This document shows, one piece after another, positions 61,067-64,000 of a stretch of DNA of 64,000 nucleotides. Source of the stretch: an uncultured Spirochaetales bacterium (GTDB lineage Bacteria; Spirochaetota; Spirochaetia; Sphaerochaetales; Sphaerochaetaceae); contig CASFTW010000003.1 in assembly GCA_949297785.1 (NCBI GenBank), forward strand, positions 56,542 to 120,541, in the 5' to 3' direction. A model generated the notes under the pieces. The model did not search any database and was not told the DNA's origin. It worked only from the letters and a program-made list of their open reading frames with translations. Both the position numbers and the translations under genes were made by a program. Numbering within the stretch: the stretch's first letter is position 1; each line of letters begins with the position of its first letter.

Positions 61067-61477
61067 TTAACTCTGTGTCTTTTCTGCGAAGGACTCCCAA
61101 ATACTCTCTCCCTTTAGAAGTCTCTTTGACACCTTCGATTTGTAGTTGTTCAAACCCTCGATAGCCTTGTCTCTCTGAAGCTGCATCTCTCTTTTTCCAT
61201 CTGCATCTAGGTTCTTGCTGGTGCGTGCAAGCAGAGTTGCATACACCTCAGAATTGAAGCCCTGCATAAGTGAAAACATATCCATCAAAGAGAGTACATC
61301 ATCATGGATTTTCCGCACTAGCAAATCGATTCTGTTGTTCTCCTCAAAGGACGATTCTATCAGTTTAAAAACATATTCAGATACAGACAGTCCTGCACCA
61401 TCGGCGCTCTTCTTTATTCTCTCGTATAGTTCATCATCAACCCGAAATCCAATGACTTTTCCCTTGTTGCTACTCAT
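61067..61477 (-). CDS. ribbon-helix-helix protein
   Basis: A 136-residue protein with an N-terminal RHH/CopG-type DNA-binding segment: VIGFRVDDELYERIKKSADG, then GLSVSEYVFKLI (about 8-41). The rest is helical (coiled-coil-like, about 48-120). It may be a repressor or a mobilisation accessory protein of the MobC kind. A large inverted repeat lies 43 bases upstream (61520-61558), fitting self-repression. AAGGAG precedes the start. Confidence 0.72.
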   Translation of the reverse strand: MSSNKGKVIGFRVDDELYERIKKSADGAGLSVSEYVFKLIESSFEENNRIDLLVRKIHDDVLSLMDMFSLMQGFNSEVYATLLARTSKNLDADGKREMQLQRDKAIEGLNNYKSKVSKRLLKGESIWESFAEKTQS

Positions 61478-61519
61478 ATCTGATTCTCCTTAAAGCTGTT
61501 TTTCTATCCTTATGTCTGG

Positions 61520-61558
61520 TGTTAACACAGAGCAGAATTCAATTTTGCTGTGTTAACA
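61520..61558. promoter_or_regulatory. inverted repeat upstream of the RHH gene, operator candidate
   Basis: TGTTAACACAG-AGCA ... TGCTGTGTTAACA: two nearly perfect inverted arms of 13-15 bases about 12 bases apart, with GTGTTAACAC a palindrome in itself. It is a good binding site for a dimeric RHH protein. Confidence 0.6.
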
Positions 61559-61594
61559 TGACAACTATTTGTAATCAAAGAAAATGTTTGTCTT

Positions 61595-61633
61595 ATGTTT
61601 ACACCCCTTATTTATCTTGCCCTACGTAAACAT
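61595..61633. repeat. second inverted repeat, ATGTTTAC/GTAAACAT
   Basis: Eight-base arms 23 bases apart in the 270-bp gap between the RHH gene and the next gene. The gap also contains the previous inverted repeat; no gene is seen in it. It may be a regulatory or mobility-related site. Confidence 0.4.
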
Positions 61634-61747
61634 TTCTTCACTATCTCAGCTTTAGACAACCTTTAAATATGCCGATGACTGAAAAATCTGCATTTCATTG
61701 AACCCATCTCTATTGAGGTCATCAATGAATAAGAATCTTTATAAGAC

Positions 61748-62056
61748 TCAAAGCTCGGAAATGCCTTTTCCAGCGTTTTTATCTCGCTTCTCTTCAGATA
61801 TGACTCCACTTGCTTTAAGCTCTGCTACTCGGTCTCTGATCATCTGCTGAGCCTTTACTTTGCTAGTCCTTTTGGGAATTCGGAATTCATCATCAAGAAG
61901 CATTCCCTCTCCAGGAAAATATGCGATGTCTTCATCTATGAGCATCAAGAGCTGTGTGCCATCTTTCTCTGTTGCGTAAGTGACACCATCTATTATAGTG
62001 CGATTTGTTCTCGATGACCCATCAAATGATTGCTCAAGCCTCAATCCAATTGCCAT
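61748..62056 (-). CDS. small protein of unknown function
   Basis: A 102-residue hydrophilic protein (MAIGLRLEQSFDGSSRTNRT, ending KNAGKGISEL). The middle is a beta pattern (TQLLMLIDEDIAYFPGEGMLL) and the end is basic and helical. No family recognised. Its start lies one base after the stop of the TraX-like gene, with GGGGA upstream, so it is translationally coupled to it. It may be a component of the same mobile unit. Confidence 0.55.
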   Translation of the reverse strand: MAIGLRLEQSFDGSSRTNRTIIDGVTYATEKDGTQLLMLIDEDIAYFPGEGMLLDDEFRIPKRTSKVKAQQMIRDRVAELKASGVISEEKRDKNAGKGISEL

Positions 62057-62057
62057 T

Positions 62058-62792
62058 TCAAATCCCCATTGTTGTTATAATCCAGATTGCAAATAGATGA
62101 AGAGGGTAATAAGCATAGAAGAACCATCTAGGGATAAAACCTTGCTTTCCCTGATCCACATGTTTCGCAAAAAGGAAGATGATTATAGCTGAACAGAGAA
62201 TCGACAGAGTTCCCAACACGTATTCAGCTTCCGTTTCAGTATATAGGATAGTCCATAGAACAAGATAGATTGCAGGTAGCCAGAAAATCGACAAATAAAG
62301 CTTTTCTTTCTTTCGTGTAAGATAAATGACAAGAGCAAATGCAGTGGCAAGTATGCTCCAGTCGCAAAAGAGGGAGAAAGGGAAGAAAGCAGCCAGTGCC
62401 ATGCCTCCATAGAGATTGCCGTATCTATCGAACACGAAGAGTATCAAGAGAGTGGCAAGTAATGAGAACAACACGTTCATGTGGAAGCCATTAAGAAGAG
62501 AGAAGGGTATCTGAGCTATCAATGCCCAGATAAATAGTCTTAGTGCATATTTCTTCACAGATCTTGTGTATGCGAGTCCCATTGCAAGGAAATAGCACAT
62601 GATTACAATCGTGAGATTCCCTATGAACTGACATGCCGTATAGAGAGCTGTACCAGGAGAAATGAAGAAAGTTGAGATATGATCTGCTGTCATAGCTATG
62701 ATTGCAGATTTCCTGATTTTCTCATGATAGAAGAAATTCACAATTACAGGAGGAGATTCAAAGGGTCGCTTCATGCTGTCATCGTTTGTCAC
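62058..62792 (-). CDS. TraX-like integral membrane acyltransferase
   Basis: A 244-residue membrane protein with about seven to eight membrane segments. It has the TraX-type start, in which KSAIIAMTADHISTFFI follows a short polar N-terminus, and further helices FIGNLTIVIMCYFLAMGL and AFFPFSLFCDWSILATAF. TraX proteins acetylate pilin or modify surface polymers and are frequent on conjugative elements, but also occur alone. The start is GTG 62792, with an alternative ATG at 62774; no ribosome site is clear. Confidence 0.78.
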   Translation of the reverse strand: MTNDDSMKRPFESPPVIVNFFYHEKIRKSAIIAMTADHISTFFISPGTALYTACQFIGNLTIVIMCYFLAMGLAYTRSVKKYALRLFIWALIAQIPFSLLNGFHMNVLFSLLATLLILFVFDRYGNLYGGMALAAFFPFSLFCDWSILATAFALVIYLTRKKEKLYLSIFWLPAIYLVLWTILYTETEAEYVLGTLSILCSAIIIFLFAKHVDQGKQGFIPRWFFYAYYPLHLFAIWIITTMGI

Positions 62793-62902
62793 GTAATCAA
62801 TTATTCATCAGCACAAACAACCACGCCGCCATAGGGCTTCTGCTTTATGCAACATGATATCTGCATTTTGCTACGTTCAGTGATTAAAAGTATGAGGATG
62901 CC

Positions 62903-63045
62903 TTATCCTTTGCGTGCAGTCATAATCAAGAGATTGTTTGTCCATGGAATATCTGAAGCCAGTGGTGACAGTTTTAGGTTGCTTTTATAAGTTTCGTAGA
63001 ACTGCTTCATGCTCCATATGTTTTTTCGATTGATGATGTAAAAAA
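62903..63045 (-). pseudogene. remnant of a YhcG-type (DUF1016) PD-(D/E)xK nuclease
   Basis: In the minus strand, one frame reads INRKNIWSMKQFYETYK followed by LSPLASDIPWTNNLLI and stops at TAA (62903-62905). This matches the central DUF1016 region (RNLWxMRQFYExY ... LSxLxxxIxWTHNLLIL) but lacks both ends of the roughly 350-residue protein. The rest of the 62793-63055 gap is non-coding as far as I can see. Confidence 0.75.
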
Positions 63046-63055
63046 ACGAGAAACA

Positions 63056-63748
63056 TCAGATTTTGCGGGAATTGCCTATTTCCTTTTCATAAAGAGTTTT
63101 TAAATATTTTTTCTTTAGTGTACGTTCTGTCTCGAAGAACAGCATTTCTGTCTTTGCCAATTCATGGTGAGCGCATTTCTCATCAAGAAGTTTCAAAGAA
63201 CATACAAGATCCGCAACCTGAAACAATCGATAGTCAGAAGGATAGACCCGCCTGAATTCCACATTATCAAGCAAAGCATTGAAAACAGACGAAAGGAGTT
63301 TTGTAACTTCAATCTGGCCGTTATCATAGTAAATTTTTATAATATCATAAGTTACAAAGAATGAATAATTCTCTCTAATAAATTGGGACAACTGCTTTGA
63401 AAGCTTTGTTGTTGCATCTAGAGAGTCACTGATATGCTTCTTCTCAATCAAGACTGTTTTGCAAGATATGTCCAGTTTACGAAAGAAAACCATGATTGCC
63501 TTCAGCAGCTTTCGCCTGTTCTCAAGCGAATCCTTTCTGTATTCCTGCTCGTTTCTGATAATCGGGCCTGAGTGCATGCAGTGGTTTGGATATCCAAGTT
63601 CAGCAAGCCTTTTTTCAAGCCAGTCAATATCTTGCTTTATATTAATATCTTGGTCATGTAGAACCAAAGAAATTATGTAGTATGAAGAATGCTCCGCATA
63701 ATCACCGAAGTCTCCTGATTCATCAACGAATATGCTGAGTTCTTTCAT
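63056..63748 (-). CDS. DUF3800 protein, RNase H-like nuclease candidate
   Basis: A 230-residue cytoplasmic protein with the DUF3800 hallmarks: FVDESGDFGD (Asp9/Glu10/Asp13) at the N-terminus, the His-bearing HCMHSGPIIRNEQEYR region and the C-terminal YRLFQVADLVCSLKLL. The fold is thought to be RNase H-like, so the acids could hold metal ions. DUF3800 genes occur in defence and accessory regions, some next to structured RNA motifs described by Weinberg and colleagues. GGTGG five bases before ATG 63748 sets the start; GTG 63757 is an alternative. The RNA at 63764-63841 ends 16 bases upstream. Confidence 0.85.
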   Translation of the reverse strand: MKELSIFVDESGDFGDYAEHSSYYIISLVLHDQDINIKQDIDWLEKRLAELGYPNHCMHSGPIIRNEQEYRKDSLENRRKLLKAIMVFFRKLDISCKTVLIEKKHISDSLDATTKLSKQLSQFIRENYSFFVTYDIIKIYYDNGQIEVTKLLSSVFNALLDNVEFRRVYPSDYRLFQVADLVCSLKLLDEKCAHHELAKTEMLFFETERTLKKKYLKTLYEKEIGNSRKI

Positions 63749-63763
63749 GAATACCACCAGAAA

Positions 63764-63841
63764 TAAAAATAGCGGGCGTCCTACCCGCTTTTGAGGGGGA
63801 CCCGGGTCGTTTCGACCAGCCCCTAACTGGTTTCCCAGCTA
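63764..63841 (-). ncRNA. compact three-hairpin RNA upstream of the DUF3800 gene
   Basis: On the minus strand, in order: hairpin 1 AGCTGG-GAAA-CCAGTT with a GNRA tetraloop; hairpin 2, AGGGG/CCCCT enclosing GGTCG-AAA-CGACC with an internal bulge CGGGTC; hairpin 3 AGCGGG-7-CCCGCT followed by ATTTTTATTT, a terminator. The predicted transcript of about 78 bases starts directly after a good promoter. I do not recognise the exact class, but position and shape fit the DUF3800-associated RNA motifs. Confidence 0.65.
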
Positions 63842-63846
63842 TTTTT

Positions 63847-63875
63847 AATATACTTTACTCATAAGAAAAAATCAA
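63847..63875 (-). promoter_or_regulatory. promoter of the DUF3800-associated RNA
   Basis: On the minus strand TTGATT (63875-63870), a 17-base spacer and TATATT (63852-63847). The usual start point, seven bases on, is 63840, the first base of hairpin 1. To the right, 63876-64000 shows no gene. Confidence 0.7.
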
Positions 63876-64000
63876 TGCTTCCAAAAACATACGTACAGCA
63901 TCTGTAGATTGTAATTCTTGATGCAACAAATAAGCGCATGTTGCAATAACCTTTACCGAATTTCATTTGAATCAGCAATGCATGTTAAGCTTAAATACAT

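Larger units (their letters stand above)
54117..64000. mobile_element. putative genomic island next to tRNA-Asp (right end outside window)
   Basis: From the tRNA-Asp terminator rightward the sequence is visibly richer in A+T than the chromosome to the left, most strongly at 55.2-61.0 kb. It holds defence, toxin-antitoxin, TraX-like and RHH genes with several gene remnants. No integrase gene or copy of the tRNA 3' end is visible before 64000, so the far border and attachment site are not seen. It is inferred to be an accessory island. Confidence 0.55.

Noticed and set aside
63771..63788. Hairpin 3 of the small RNA taken as only a terminator of an unseen gene to the right
   Set aside because: A promoter with a 17-base spacer and two further hairpins lie just upstream, and no coding sequence is seen between 63842 and 64000, so a separate small RNA is the better reading.
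54060..64000. Attachment-site copy of the tRNA-Asp 3' end
   Set aside because: I looked for GAGCCCCGTCTCTCAC-like sequence to the right and saw none before the window edge.

Overview
The window reads as a chromosomal segment of a spirochaete, most likely a host-associated, fermentative, Sphaerochaeta-like member of the Spirochaetota. The reasons are: archaeal/eukaryotic-type phenylalanyl-tRNA synthetase subunits (known in spirochaetes, unusual in other bacteria); many lipoproteins with relaxed lipoboxes plus an apolipoprotein N-acyltransferase; binding proteins whose mature ends begin NGSAEG or GGSSED; a FadL/UPF0164-like barrel of the treponemal kind; and mgl sugar uptake with fermentative enzymes. 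This placement is inferred from gene content, not from a search.

Layout. 1-387: 5' part of a Hsp33-like gene (minus). 581-7424: four-gene cell-envelope cluster with two large fibronectin-III-like lipoproteins, a small lipoprotein and a barrel-like protein. 7513-12012: mglBAC galactose/glucose ABC transporter (minus), with an unusual coiled-coil extension on MglC and a terminator between mglB and mglA. 12155-13663: LOG and YitT genes. 13825-15057: outer-membrane protein behind a good promoter and a long structured leader. 15120-18996: Fic protein, TRIC-like channel, AlaX-like editing protein, VTT membrane protein. 18971-22823: hpt, a second phosphoribosyltransferase, purA and purB (minus), a hypoxanthine-to-AMP salvage route. 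22981-28767: flavin-reductase-like protein, fused E1 alpha/beta dehydrogenase, pheS-pheT. 29625-29695: tRNA-Gly(CCC). 29853-32294: TetR regulator followed by oleate hydratase. 32421-41323: NifX-like protein, lipoprotein and FadL-like barrel, manA, exonuclease, PAP2 phosphatase, lnt-hexosaminidase-ung. 41404-46616: polar amino-acid ABC transporter divergent from a tyrosine-phenol-lyase-like enzyme, then an AraC regulator. 46669-53790: DUF5107/TPR protein, aldose epimerase, phosphatase lipoprotein and PutP.

From tRNA-Asp (54011-54084) to the right edge the DNA is visibly richer in A+T and looks like a genomic island. It holds a toxin-antitoxin-like pair; two inward-facing remnants of the same helicase N-terminus; between them a cassette of two DNA methyltransferases convergent with a methyltransferase fused to an Mrr-type nuclease; then RHH, TraX-like and unknown genes, a remnant of a YhcG/DUF1016 nuclease, and a DUF3800 gene preceded by a compact three-hairpin RNA with its own promoter. 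The methyltransferase/Mrr cassette and the RNA-DUF3800 unit are the best candidates for undescribed systems.

The main chromosome shows two initiation styles. Most genes carry AAGGAG-type ribosome sites, but several have a -10 hexamer exactly six bases before the start codon and no Shine-Dalgarno sequence, which implies leaderless mRNAs. All calls come from reading the sequence; no database search was run.
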